Assembly: GCA_019187365.1 (NCBI GenBank)
Contig: JABARE010000001.1
Location: 1 to 64,000, forward strand
Reading direction: 5' to 3'
Origin: Saprospiraceae bacterium
GTDB lineage: Bacteria; Bacteroidota; Bacteroidia; Chitinophagales; Saprospiraceae
Length of the DNA: 64,000 nucleotides
Of the stretch, positions 44,350-53,033 are shown piece by piece (within the stretch, counting starts at the first letter, position 1; each line of letters begins with the position of its first letter). Under the pieces are notes generated by a model that saw nothing but the letters and a program-made list of their open reading frames with translations, made no database searches and had not been told where the DNA came from. Made by a program: the position numbers and the translations under genes.

Positions 44350-45459
44350 TTGATCCTCCAACAACTTGACATTGCCAACTTCAAAAACCTTCGGTCATTG
44401 CGCCTGGAAGGGGGTGGGGGTTTCCATTTTATCAGTGGTGACAACGGGGCTGGGAAAACGAACCTGCTGGACTGCATTTATTACCTGGGGATTACCAAAA
44501 GTTTTGCCCAACAGTCCGAAAAGGAACTCGTGTCGGAGGGCGCAGGATATTTTCGCCTGGATGCGGTATTCACGGAAGAGGACACGCAGGATCAACTGGT
44601 CGTCAAGTTTCAGCCCCCGCAGACCCGCTCGTGGAGCTGGAACGGACGGAAATATGGGAGGCTCCTCGAACACATTGGCAAAATACCCGTGGTGCTTTTG
44701 GCACCTGAGGACGTCTACCAGCTCATACACGCCGCTGATGCCAGACGGAAGTACCTAAACCAGATCCTCGTTCAGACCGATCGCGATTATCTGGAGCACT
44801 TGCTCGCCTACAACAAGTTGTTGAAACACCGGAACGCGGCACTTCGCCAAATGCACCTTTCAGGACGAGCAGACCACCAAATGCTTGACGCCCTTGATCA
44901 CGGACTTTGCCAGCATGCGTCATTGCTGTTCGAAAAGAGAAGGGATCTCAGCCAACTTTTGGAGCCCTTGGTTTGTCGCTACATCGATTCCATCAGCCAC
45001 AGCAGCCAGGACGCCGGCCTTCGCTATGTTTCTGATGCAGAGGCGGACTTTCCCTCCCGATTGCTTGAAAACAGGTCGCGCGATCTGGCGACCATGCGGA
45101 CCAATTCAGGGATACACAAGGACCGTCTGGACTGTCTTATGGAAGGACGCCCGATTGGACAGCGCGGCTCTCAGGGGCAATGTAAGACCTTTGTTGCCGC
45201 GCTTAAGCTTGCGCAGTTTACCTGCATGAATTTGGCAATGGGATCTTCTCCCATTGTTCTGCTGGACGATATCTTTGCCAAATTAGACGCCAACAGGGTG
45301 CTCCAATTTGCCCAATTATTGGAATCAGAGGGCGTCGGACAGTGTTTTATTACCGATACCCACAGGGAAAGAGTTAAAAGGGTTGGCGAAATGCTCGGTC
45401 AACAGGTAAAGTTCCACGAGTTGGAAAAGGGAGCCTGGATCCATCAGCAGGACGCCTGA
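44350..45459 (+). CDS. recF: DNA replication and repair protein RecF
   Basis: SMC-like ATPase that helps RecOR load RecA at single-strand gaps. Walker A is GDNGAGKTNLLD, the signature motif lies at RGSQGQCKT, and Walker B is PIVLLDDIFAKLD. The frame has no ATG near the conserved start (QQLDIANFKNLRSL). The upstream codons encode unrelated arginine/glycine-rich sequence, so I place the start at TTG 44350, giving 369 residues, the family's usual length. A near-consensus CATCTTTG (44323-44330) 19 bp before the TTG is consistent with this start. A DUF721 gene follows after 26 bp. Confidence 0.9.
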   Translation: MILQQLDIANFKNLRSLRLEGGGGFHFISGDNGAGKTNLLDCIYYLGITKSFAQQSEKELVSEGAGYFRLDAVFTEEDTQDQLVVKFQPPQTRSWSWNGRKYGRLLEHIGKIPVVLLAPEDVYQLIHAADARRKYLNQILVQTDRDYLEHLLAYNKLLKHRNAALRQMHLSGRADHQMLDALDHGLCQHASLLFEKRRDLSQLLEPLVCRYIDSISHSSQDAGLRYVSDAEADFPSRLLENRSRDLATMRTNSGIHKDRLDCLMEGRPIGQRGSQGQCKTFVAALKLAQFTCMNLAMGSSPIVLLDDIFAKLDANRVLQFAQLLESEGVGQCFITDTHRERVKRVGEMLGQQVKFHELEKGAWIHQQDA

Positions 45460-45485
45460 AGATCAATTGGTTAATAGTATCTAAA

Positions 45486-45770
45486 ATGGAACAGCACGAG
45501 TGGAATTTAAAGGACTTGCTTAGGCGAGTTGCAAGTCGCGACAAGCTGCGCGATAAATTAGTGCAGAGCAGGCTCAGCGAAGCCTGGGAAGTTTTGTATC
45601 CACAGTTCAAAAGCTACACAGGAGCCCTGCAGTTCAACCGTGGGAAGCTGGTAATTGAGCTTTCCTCTGCTGCGCTGCGGACGGAACTAATGTACAATAA
45701 AGAATTGATAATTAAGCAGTTAAACGATCAACTTGGAGAGGAGTGCATCCAGGAGATCGCCTTGCGCTGA
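45486..45770 (+). CDS. DUF721 / DciA-like protein
   Basis: 94-residue cytoplasmic protein with the DUF721 pattern: an N-terminal helix, SEAWEVLYPQFKSYTGAL, GKLVIELSSAALRTELMYNK, and a short C-terminal I-Q-E-I-A strand. DciA proteins are helicase operators that help load DnaB; the DUF721 link is by pattern recognition. Location right after recF (26 bp) supports a replication or repair role. Confidence 0.85.
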   Translation: MEQHEWNLKDLLRRVASRDKLRDKLVQSRLSEAWEVLYPQFKSYTGALQFNRGKLVIELSSAALRTELMYNKELIIKQLNDQLGEECIQEIALR

Positions 45771-45771
45771 T

Positions 45772-45855
45772 TTATTGCTCCTGTTCGGAGATCTTCATCT
45801 GAAGGAGGAACCAGCTACCAAGAAAGCAGAGAACACAAGTTGTTGCGATGATCAT
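45772..45855 (-). CDS. possible 27-aa membrane peptide
   Basis: A short frame from ATG 45855 to TAA encodes a single hydrophobic segment (ATTCVLCFLGSWFLLQMK) with a charged C-terminal tail (KISEQEQ). A -7 box TACCTTTG lies 30 bp upstream on the same strand, which makes expression plausible. It sits between the DUF721 gene and DUF2911, opposite to both. I do not recognise the family; it may be a leader or chance frame. Confidence 0.35.
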   Translation of the reverse strand: MIIATTCVLCFLGSWFLLQMKISEQEQ

Positions 45856-45885
45856 ATCTTCGGTTTTTAGTGTTTCGCAATGATA

Positions 45886-45893
45886 CAAAGGTA
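45886..45893 (-). promoter_or_regulatory. -7 promoter box upstream of the 27-aa frame
   Basis: Minus-strand TACCTTTG, a full match to TAnnTTTG, directed toward the short frame at 45855. The surrounding DNA is strongly AT-rich. Confidence 0.4.
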
Positions 45894-45981
45894 AAACATA
45901 TTATTAATTTTCATAATATGAATCAATTTTTTTTAATCCATTTGCCCACTTTCGCGTTAATAGGGTAAAAAACACTTAGCT

Positions 45982-46827
45982 ATGAAAAAAATCCTCATTT
46001 TTCTTGGAGCGTTGGCAGTCCTTCCTCTGTTCGGACAGATCTCCGTTCCTGCACCGAGCCCACTTTGTAAACTCGAGCAGAAAGTCGGACTCGGCACCAT
46101 TACCATCGAATACTCCCGGCCGGGGATGAAGAACCGCAACATTTTCAGTGAGGCGAACCCCCTGGTCCCCTATGGCAAGATGTGGCGTACGGGTGCCAAC
46201 GCCGCAACCCGGGTTAGTTTCAGCGAAGATGTAAAGGTCGAAGGCCGTCCCGTTTCCAAAGGGACTTATGCCCTGTTTACCGTGCCCGGTAAGGAGATGT
46301 GGGAAATCATCCTCTATTCCGACGCCAATGTTTCGGGAGTTCCTCAGGATTACGATCGCACCAAGGAAGTGGTGAGGGTTTCAGTAGAACCCCATACGTT
46401 GGTAGCCTACACCTTTGAAACGTTTTTTATCGACATCAACGACATCAAAAATGAATCGGCGACCATGAACCTCGTGTGGGAGTCCACCCTGGTGCCCATT
46501 AGGCTGAGTTTTGATGTAGACAGCAAAGTCATGGCCAACATAGATAAGGTCATCGCAGGGCCTTCGAGCAACGACTACTACCAGGCTGCACGTTATTACT
46601 ACGATGCCAACAAGGATATGGCAAGGGCACAGGAGTGGGCACACCGGGCCAATGAATTGGCACCGACTTTTTGGAAATTGCGTCTCGAATCCCTCATTCT
46701 TGCCTCACTGGGAAGAAAGCCCGAGGCCATCGAAGCAGCCCAGCGTTCAAAAGCAATGGCTGCTGAGGCAGGCAACGACGAGTACGTCAAAATGAACGAC
46801 CTTTCCATTCAGGAGTGGAGCAACTGA
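45982..46827 (+). CDS. DUF2911 domain-containing periplasmic protein
   Basis: 281 residues with a signal peptide (MKKILIFLGALAVLPLFGQI), then the DUF2911 domain: SPLCKLEQKVGLGTITIEYS, RPGMKNRNIF, PYGKMWRTGANAATRVSFS, and a GTYALFTVPG strand. The last 90 residues form a helical TPR-like tail (AARYYYDANKDMARAQEWA). DUF2911 proteins are widespread in Bacteroidota and their function is not known. A clear intrinsic terminator follows 40 bp after the stop. Confidence 0.92.
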   Translation: MKKILIFLGALAVLPLFGQISVPAPSPLCKLEQKVGLGTITIEYSRPGMKNRNIFSEANPLVPYGKMWRTGANAATRVSFSEDVKVEGRPVSKGTYALFTVPGKEMWEIILYSDANVSGVPQDYDRTKEVVRVSVEPHTLVAYTFETFFIDINDIKNESATMNLVWESTLVPIRLSFDVDSKVMANIDKVIAGPSSNDYYQAARYYYDANKDMARAQEWAHRANELAPTFWKLRLESLILASLGRKPEAIEAAQRSKAMAAEAGNDEYVKMNDLSIQEWSN

Positions 46828-46868
46828 TCAAATTGCGCTACACCCACCAAAGGTTTTTAGAAAATGTA

Positions 46869-46895
46869 AAGCCGGATGTCAGGTCCGGCTTTTTT
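46869..46895 (+). terminator. intrinsic terminator after the DUF2911 gene
   Basis: AAGCCGGA, 7-nt loop, TCCGGCTT, merging into a T-run of six: a GC-rich 8-bp stem followed by U-tract, 41 bp after the stop codon. Confidence 0.9.
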
Positions 46896-47281
46896 ATTGA
46901 TTCAGCCCGATGCTGATTTTGCATTCGAATTCAGAGGTAAAATCGATACAAAGGGAAAATGAGTCATGGATATGTGGTTTTGAACGATTTCTGAAAGGAT
47001 GAGGAAATCTTCTCTTTGACCTTGGCGGGAGATAGTAGGCGGATTGCAAGGCATCCATCATCTTTACCGGCAATGGGCAAAATGTTTGCTTCTACTTCGC
47101 ATACCGCACTGAAACTCGTGTCGGCAAGTAAATTTTATGATTGCATGAGAATGCAGTAAGTCCCCCGGTTTGATTTAACGACTAAATGGGCTCATGGGAA
47201 TGATCATGATGTTGGGCCCGGCATGTGTATCGCCAGAGCACAGTACTCGTCCCGGCCTGAACAGAAGCAACGCTGATCACC
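46896..47281. other. intergenic region with no recognised feature
   Basis: About 390 bp between the convergent DUF2911 and symporter genes. I see no coding frame, RNA gene or copy of the TIR-bounded repeat family found in other convergent gaps of this window. Confidence 0.5.
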
Positions 47282-48946
47282 CTAAGTGACCGTTGCATTT
47301 CGAGGAAGCAGCCATTCCAGGACCAGGGCCAGAGCCATGACCATGCCGCAACTGATGGCGTTATACCACAAAAAGCCAAGGTCGGTTAGCCAAAACAGCA
47401 TAAGCGTGGTGATCTGTGCGGCCACAGCAGCGGGAAAAACGCTCCTTCCGGTCGTTCGTTTGAGGTAAAAGGCACACATAAAAATGCCCAGTACCGTGCC
47501 GTAAAAGAGTGATCCTACGATGTTGATAAATTGTATGAGGTTCTCAAAGAGCTGTGCATAAAAGGCAAAGCAAATTGCAACCACGCCCCAAAGTGCGGTC
47601 ATCAGACGCGACCATCCCAGTTCGGACAACTTTGCATACAATGTAGGAAGTGACCTGCGAACGATGTCAACCGTAGTGGTACCCGAAAGCGCGTTGAGCT
47701 CCGCGGAGATCGACGACATGGCCGCGCAGAGAATGACGGCGATCATGAGCCCCACCAAACCGCGGGGAAGATAGTTTGTGATGTAGTGGAGAAAAATATA
47801 ATCCCGGTCGTTGGCTTCCTGGCCGGGCATGGAGCTTTGAATGTAGGCAATGACTTCCGATTTCAGCCGGGCGCGTTCCTGGTTTAGGTTCGCAAGTTGC
47901 AGCCGTAAATGTTCCTGGTCAGAAGTGTTTCGAATGGTTGCCAGGGCGAGGTGCAGAGTGTCATTTCTTTGCTTCCACAACGAATATTGTTGTGGATGGG
48001 ACTGCCGTAGTTCTGAAAGCAATTTTTCGTTGAAATGGACCGGAGTTTTTTCAAATTGGAACACAGCAAAAAGCAATACCCCGCAGAAAAGAATAAATGC
48101 CTGCATGGGGATCTTCAATATGCCATTCAGGATGAGCCCCCAGCGGCTTTCAGTGACGGAACGGGCCCCCAGATAGCGCTGCACCTGCGATTGGTCTGTG
48201 CCGAAATAGGCGAGCGCCAGGAAAAAACCACCTCCGATACCGGCCCAGAAATTGTAGCGGTCTGAAACGTTCAATTCGAATTGAACCGAATCCATTTTGC
48301 CGGTCCAGGAGGCAATTCTTGCCGCGTCTGACATACCATATCCCTGTGGCAGTGCCTCGAGCATATGAAAAAAAATGAAGACCATTCCCAACAGGATCAC
48401 CAGCAATTGGCCGAGCTGTGTGCGCGTAACCGCCTGGGCCCCGCCACTCACCGTATAAGCAATCACCGCAAGTCCACTAAAAACATGGGTCCATTGAAGG
48501 TCCCAGTGAAAGACCGACGACAGGATGATGCTGGGTGCGTACAGGGTGATGCCGGCGGCCAGACCGCGCTGCAACAGGAAAATCGTGGCAGCAAAACTCC
48601 TTGTCTTGAGGTCGAAGCGCTGTTCGAGGTATTCGTATGCTGTAAAAACTTTGAGCTTATAAAACCGCGGAATGAAACTTGTGCAAATGACGATCATCGC
48701 CAGAGGTAAGCCAAAGTAAAATTGAACAAACCGCATGCCGTCAGAATACCCCTGGCCTGTGGTAGAAATAAACGTGATGGCACTTGCCTGGGTGGCCATA
48801 ACGGTAAACCCCACTTTCCACCAGCTCGTATCCTGGTTCCCAAGCAGGAACTGATCAAGCGTGCGCTGTTTCCGTGACTGCAGTGAACCGTAAACAACGA
48901 TGATTCCAAGCGTTGCCAGCAGAACAATCCAGTCTGTTGAACTCAT
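47282..48946 (-). CDS. sodium:solute symporter (SSS family)
   Basis: 554-residue inner-membrane protein with about 13 hydrophobic segments. SSS-type features include an N-terminal VMATQASAITFISTTGQGYS, GGFFLALAYFGTDQSQVQRY, and AAMSSISAELNALSGTTTVD, the last carrying residues of the family's sodium site. A large hydrophilic insertion near residues 300-370 contains a charged coiled-coil-like stretch. It starts inside the stop of a 46-aa membrane peptide gene (ATGA overlap) and lies downstream of a PIG-L deacetylase, so the transported solute may be an amino-sugar or related product of that enzyme (inference). Confidence 0.93.
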   Translation of the reverse strand: MSSTDWIVLLATLGIIVVYGSLQSRKQRTLDQFLLGNQDTSWWKVGFTVMATQASAITFISTTGQGYSDGMRFVQFYFGLPLAMIVICTSFIPRFYKLKVFTAYEYLEQRFDLKTRSFAATIFLLQRGLAAGITLYAPSIILSSVFHWDLQWTHVFSGLAVIAYTVSGGAQAVTRTQLGQLLVILLGMVFIFFHMLEALPQGYGMSDAARIASWTGKMDSVQFELNVSDRYNFWAGIGGGFFLALAYFGTDQSQVQRYLGARSVTESRWGLILNGILKIPMQAFILFCGVLLFAVFQFEKTPVHFNEKLLSELRQSHPQQYSLWKQRNDTLHLALATIRNTSDQEHLRLQLANLNQERARLKSEVIAYIQSSMPGQEANDRDYIFLHYITNYLPRGLVGLMIAVILCAAMSSISAELNALSGTTTVDIVRRSLPTLYAKLSELGWSRLMTALWGVVAICFAFYAQLFENLIQFINIVGSLFYGTVLGIFMCAFYLKRTTGRSVFPAAVAAQITTLMLFWLTDLGFLWYNAISCGMVMALALVLEWLLPRNATVT

Positions 48947-49083
48947 CGCGCCTCTGTTTTGTCAGCGCCAGGAGCTGTATCGCGCGGGAACATGCAGGAA
49001 AGGCCGCGCAACAGTGCAACATACAATGCCAGCAACAGCAAAACCAATGCATAGTAGCGGTTCCAGCGAATGGGTTCTTTCAT
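48943..49083 (-). CDS. 46-aa single-pass membrane peptide between deacetylase and symporter
   Basis: ATG at 49083 lies 4 bp after the deacetylase stop, and the TGA overlaps the symporter ATG by 4 bp; this packing strongly suggests a translated gene. The peptide begins MKEPIRWNRYYALVLLLLAL, a basic tail followed by one transmembrane segment (about residues 9-27). A short polar tail contains a cysteine at residue 30. Some SSS transporters have small partner subunits; a similar role is a reasonable guess but no family is recognised. Confidence 0.7.
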   Translation of the reverse strand: MKEPIRWNRYYALVLLLLALYVALLRGLSCMFPRDTAPGADKTEAR

Positions 49084-49087
49084 TTTA

Positions 49088-51559
49088 TCAGAAAGATACC
49101 AGGTTGCTGAACAGCCGGTAAGCTCCGGGAACACCTGCGCGCAATTGCCTAAACCATGCCAGTGATGTATAGACGAATGCGCCCTTGCCATGTTGTAAAA
49201 CGAGCAGACCAGAGCGCAATTCCTTTTCTCCCGGATCGTTCATGCCCAGGATTTCTGCGTAGCTGGAATCGTATTCCGAAGGAAAATACAATCCACGTTC
49301 CTGTACCCAATTGTCGAAATCATGCGCACCAATCACGTTCGGCGATTGCAGTGCCGGGTGATCCGGTGCGATGAAACGGACCGCTGCGCGTTCATCGGCA
49401 ACTCGCCCCCGACCAATGGTGAGCGCAGCCGGTGCGAAATCCCTGGTGACGAGATCCGCCGTGGTGTTGTACTGCACGATAATTTTTCCGCCCTGCGAAA
49501 CAAACCGTTCAAAATGGGGCTTGCAATTTTTGAGCGCATCTCTCGTGTTGAATGCCCGAATACCAAGCAGCAGAACGTCGAAATCTTTTTTGCTGATTGC
49601 ATCCAGCTTATCCACTTGAATAGCACGAACATCATACCCCATTTTGCGAAGAGCGTCATCGGTGTAATCGCCAGCGCCTTCAATGTATGCAATGCGTTTT
49701 TTAGTGGTTAGGACCTCAGAGGAGATCACCCAAAGTCTCGCGGGGGTCAGCACCCTCTGTTGCTGGATGTGGGGGTATTTGATGGATTTCAGGAAATACC
49801 CCTGCGTTTCATCGATGAGTACCGGCAATTCAAGGCGCTCCGGGTTGTTGGCTATGCCGCTTAGGCTAAAGCGAATGACGTGCTCCTCTCCTGCGCGTTC
49901 AAACTGCAGCTCTTGGCTTTCCGGTCGCGATCTCACCCCCTGCGGCATTTCTATGCGCACTTTGACGGCACATCCGCCACAATTGGCACGAATGCGGAGA
50001 CTGCACTCCACCTGACCATCGTTCGTCAGGTAAAGAGGATCTTCAGACACGACCATGGCTGAAGGAAGTACGTCCAAAGGCTCCTTTACCTCTCCCAGGA
50101 CCGGATCGTCGGTTTTAAAAACGATCTCGCGTCGGGCCATATAAATTTTTCCTAAAATCTTTAACTCCAGATCGGCGTAGAGCGTCCTGGGTCGTTCCGG
50201 CAGAAGCCTGTGAGCAGAGGCTTCTACCGGGTAATATCCAAGCGGCCTTCCATTCATCAACCAAAAGGGTGCCGTGAGGCGTGCATCGTGGTCTAATGTA
50301 AAGGACCGTTGCCAGAAATGGGCAATATTGGGTTCCAGCAGCAGACCAAATGCCGTATCGAAAGAAAATGCCGGAACCGAAATTTTCCTAAGTTTTACCT
50401 GCACCGGATTGCGGGCAATGCACTCGGTATGCACTTCCATTTGGTCTCCGGGACTGACGACGGGCAATCCGACGTGCGCCTCGGCGTAAATTCCTGCACA
50501 ATCGAGGATGATGGATCGGATCTCCTCGAGCTTGATTTGCTTCCAGTTGTGGTCCGGAAGGTCTTCCATATATTGCTCAGCTTTTTGCAACAGGGGGATG
50601 CTTTTCCAAGGTTTCAAAATATCGAAGTGAGCGATCACTTCATCAATGACTCTTGACACCGTACCGCCTCCGTTGACGCGATTCCATGAAAAATCCAACC
50701 CGTCGAATGGCCCTGCTTGTCCGGTCTCTTTTCCGGCTTCTATGCGCTCGAAATATTCCATTGAGCTGCCCCGGCTCGAGTTGATGCCGAAGCCCTGTGA
50801 TTTGTGCATGCTTCGGCTCTGTGCGGCAATTTCGTTGTTAGACTGGCCTCGCAGGGGGTAAAAGTCACCGACGTCGAGCCGATAAAGATGACTTTTATCC
50901 ATGGTATCGAATCGCTCTCTTCCGTAAAAAAAGTAAGACGTGTTGAAAAACAGGCGTTGCACCAGATGGGGCTCGGTTCCTTCGAGCAGCTCGCGCATGT
51001 GCAGAGGACTGTTGCAATAGAGGAAGGCCTCCCGGCCCAGAATGGCGGATGCCGTATGGTGACCGTGGGTTCTGCCGCTGGTGCGGTGGTCAAAGCGATT
51101 GATGATCACGTCTGGCTTGAAACTGCGCACCACGCCGATCAGATCTGCCGAAACGCTGTCGCGCGGCCAGATCCGAAATGTTTCAACGTCGTTTTTTGAA
51201 TACCCGAAATCGTTTGCGAGGCTGAAATATTGTATTCCGCCATCAATTCTCCGCGCTTCCTGTAATTCCTGTGTGCGTATGGCCCCGAGAAACTCGTCGA
51301 GTTCTTCTCCAATCAGATTTTGTCCTCCGTCTCCCCGAGTGAGTGAAACGTAGGCGGTGCGAAGGTGCATCCCGCGTGAAAGATGGGTGATGAGGCGGGT
51401 GTTTTCATCGTCCGGGTGGGCTGCTACATACAGCACAGAGCCGAGCACCTTCAACTTTTCGATCGCTTCGTAGATCTCGGCGCTGCTGCGCGCTTCCTGC
51501 GAACTTCCCGGGCGGAAGCAAGCGATACAAATCAACATCAGACAGGTAATTCGAAACAT
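49088..51559 (-). CDS. secreted PIG-L family deacetylase with C-terminal GATase1-like domain
   Basis: 823 residues from ATG 51559: signal peptide (FRITCLMLICIACFRPGSSQ), then a PIG-L/LmbE domain with the zinc and catalytic motif AHPDDE (residues 47-52) and a later metal histidine in THGHHTAS. After a middle beta-rich region comes a C-terminal alpha/beta segment (KRIAYIEGAGDY, VLLLGIRAFN, GGKIIVQYNTT) like class I glutamine-amidotransferase folds without a visible catalytic cysteine. PIG-L enzymes remove acetyl groups from N-acetylglucosaminyl or similar substrates. The longer frame begins at a TTG (51583), and a near-consensus -7 box CATCTTTG spans that codon, so ATG 51559 is preferred. First gene of an operon with the 46-aa peptide and the symporter. 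Confidence 0.9.
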   Translation of the reverse strand: MFRITCLMLICIACFRPGSSQEARSSAEIYEAIEKLKVLGSVLYVAAHPDDENTRLITHLSRGMHLRTAYVSLTRGDGGQNLIGEELDEFLGAIRTQELQEARRIDGGIQYFSLANDFGYSKNDVETFRIWPRDSVSADLIGVVRSFKPDVIINRFDHRTSGRTHGHHTASAILGREAFLYCNSPLHMRELLEGTEPHLVQRLFFNTSYFFYGRERFDTMDKSHLYRLDVGDFYPLRGQSNNEIAAQSRSMHKSQGFGINSSRGSSMEYFERIEAGKETGQAGPFDGLDFSWNRVNGGGTVSRVIDEVIAHFDILKPWKSIPLLQKAEQYMEDLPDHNWKQIKLEEIRSIILDCAGIYAEAHVGLPVVSPGDQMEVHTECIARNPVQVKLRKISVPAFSFDTAFGLLLEPNIAHFWQRSFTLDHDARLTAPFWLMNGRPLGYYPVEASAHRLLPERPRTLYADLELKILGKIYMARREIVFKTDDPVLGEVKEPLDVLPSAMVVSEDPLYLTNDGQVECSLRIRANCGGCAVKVRIEMPQGVRSRPESQELQFERAGEEHVIRFSLSGIANNPERLELPVLIDETQGYFLKSIKYPHIQQQRVLTPARLWVISSEVLTTKKRIAYIEGAGDYTDDALRKMGYDVRAIQVDKLDAISKKDFDVLLLGIRAFNTRDALKNCKPHFERFVSQGGKIIVQYNTTADLVTRDFAPAALTIGRGRVADERAAVRFIAPDHPALQSPNVIGAHDFDNWVQERGLYFPSEYDSSYAEILGMNDPGEKELRSGLLVLQHGKGAFVYTSLAWFRQLRAGVPGAYRLFSNLVSF

Positions 51560-51623
51560 ATTAAGCCTTGTGTTAGCTCGCAAAGATGTAAAGTTTCACC
51601 CCGGTGGCGCAGCAATTTGCGAC

Positions 51624-51631
51624 TACTTTTG
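51624..51631 (+). promoter_or_regulatory. -7 promoter box for the DAHP synthase gene
   Basis: TACTTTTG, 34 bp before ATG 51666. It lies downstream of the longer alternative start at 51570, supporting the shorter gene model. Confidence 0.5.
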
Positions 51632-51665
51632 TTGTTGGAATGTTAAATGTCGGGAAGACCCTGAA

Positions 51666-52745
51666 ATGAAAGCAGCCATCGAATGTAAGCCGGGAGCAAA
51701 AGTCTTGATTTTAGGCCCCTGCAGCGCTGAGTCGGAAACGCAAATGCGCCAGGCAGCCGTTCAAATCAGTGAAATGCGTCCGGATTTCATCCGGGCTGGC
51801 TTATGGAAGCCGCGAACGCGCCCTGGCCATTTCGAAGGGATGGGGGAGCGCGCTCTTCCATGGATGCAACAAATTCAGCGGGAATTTGGACTGAAAATTT
51901 GCACGGAGGTTGCCAATGCCCGACATGTTGAAACGGTGCTGAAAGCTGGATTTGATGCCGTCTGGATCGGAGCCAGGACATCGGTCAACCCTTTTTATGT
52001 TAGCGAAATAGCCGAAGCACTTACGGGGGTCGATATTCCAGTTATGGTTAAAAATCCCATAAACCCCGACGTTCACCTCTGGCAGGGAGCCATCGAGCGG
52101 GTGCTTGGGGCAGGCATTGAGCGCGTTGCTGCCATTCACCGTGGTTTTAGCTTTTATGGAAATGCCGTATATCGCAACGTGCCGCGCTGGCAGATCCCCA
52201 TCGAATTAAAGCGAAGATTGCCCAATCTTCAAATGATCGCCGACATCTCCCACATTGGGGGACGTCCTGAGTATTTGCTCGAGATTGCACAGATTGCATA
52301 TGACCTCAACTTCGACGGACTTATGGCCGAATTGCACCCCGATCCGACACAGGCCAGGAGCGACGCCGATCAACAGGTGACCCCCGCCTATTTTCGCGAT
52401 CATATCCTGTCGCACTTGGTGGAGCGCAGGGCATTTTCCGAGGACGGTGAGTTTAACGCATTGGTCGAAAAGATCAGAGACCGCATCGATCAGGTCGATT
52501 CGGACATACTGAGATTGATATCGAACCGCATGGAACTCGCCGAGCAGATTGGTCGCGTAAAAAAGAAATTTGGTGTCTCCATCTTTCAACCACCCCGCTG
52601 GGAACAAATCGTTCAGCGGTTGTTGGATGATGGCAGGGAGCTGGTGTTGAGCGAAGAATTTATCTTTTCTCTCATCGAAGCCATACACATCGAATCCATT
52701 CAGCGCCAAAGCAAACAAATGAATGTGCCGGGAGAGGGGGAATGA
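51666..52745 (+). CDS. bifunctional 3-deoxy-7-phosphoheptulonate synthase / chorismate mutase
   Basis: 359 residues. The N-terminal 265 residues are a KDO8P-synthase-like DAHP synthase domain: LILGPCSAESE, FIRAGLWKPRTRPG, WIGARTSVNPF, VMVKNPINPD, AAIHRGF, and ADISHIGGRPEY. The C-terminal 90 residues are an AroQ-type chorismate mutase (RDRIDQVDSDILRLISNRME, then IGRVKKK). The fusion is typical of Bacteroidota and combines the first shikimate step with prephenate formation, usually with feedback control through the mutase domain (family knowledge). Start ATG 51666 is supported by the promoter box just upstream. Confidence 0.95.
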   Translation: MKAAIECKPGAKVLILGPCSAESETQMRQAAVQISEMRPDFIRAGLWKPRTRPGHFEGMGERALPWMQQIQREFGLKICTEVANARHVETVLKAGFDAVWIGARTSVNPFYVSEIAEALTGVDIPVMVKNPINPDVHLWQGAIERVLGAGIERVAAIHRGFSFYGNAVYRNVPRWQIPIELKRRLPNLQMIADISHIGGRPEYLLEIAQIAYDLNFDGLMAELHPDPTQARSDADQQVTPAYFRDHILSHLVERRAFSEDGEFNALVEKIRDRIDQVDSDILRLISNRMELAEQIGRVKKKFGVSIFQPPRWEQIVQRLLDDGRELVLSEEFIFSLIEAIHIESIQRQSKQMNVPGEGE

Positions 52746-52820
52746 ATAATTTCTCGGTTTTTATTGAGAACAACACCTCGTTGAAAGGAAGGATCCTTCT
52801 TATCGGGTGCTTAAAAAAAT

Positions 52821-52851
52821 GTCCCCGGCAGGTGCCATACCCCCCGGGGAC
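52821..52851. terminator. GC-rich hairpin after the DAHP synthase gene
   Basis: GTCCCCGG (52821-52828) pairs with CCGGGGAC (52844-52851) around a 15-nt loop, 75 bp after the gene end. The minus-strand side is followed by a T-run (CATTTTTTTAAG) while the plus-strand side has only CCATTTTC, so the + strand terminator would be weak. Confidence 0.5.
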
Positions 52852-53020
52852 CATTTTCAAATTGGTTTTAACAGTTGTGCAATCGGTATTGTTCCTAATT
52901 GGTTAGCCGCAATTTACATGCCAAATTTATTGGGAAGGTCAGGGTAATTTTCAAGTTCATTTCGGATTTCTACGTGCAACAACACGGCTGATGTTGAACG
53001 GGTGCCGGTTCAAAATGTGC

Positions 53021-53028
53021 TAACTTTG
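53021..53028 (+). promoter_or_regulatory. -7 promoter box placed for a leaderless purM transcript
   Basis: TAACTTTG followed by 5 bp and the purM ATG, the same spacing as at tpiA. Transcription would begin at or next to the A of ATG. Confidence 0.5.
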
Positions 53029-53033
53029 CACCA

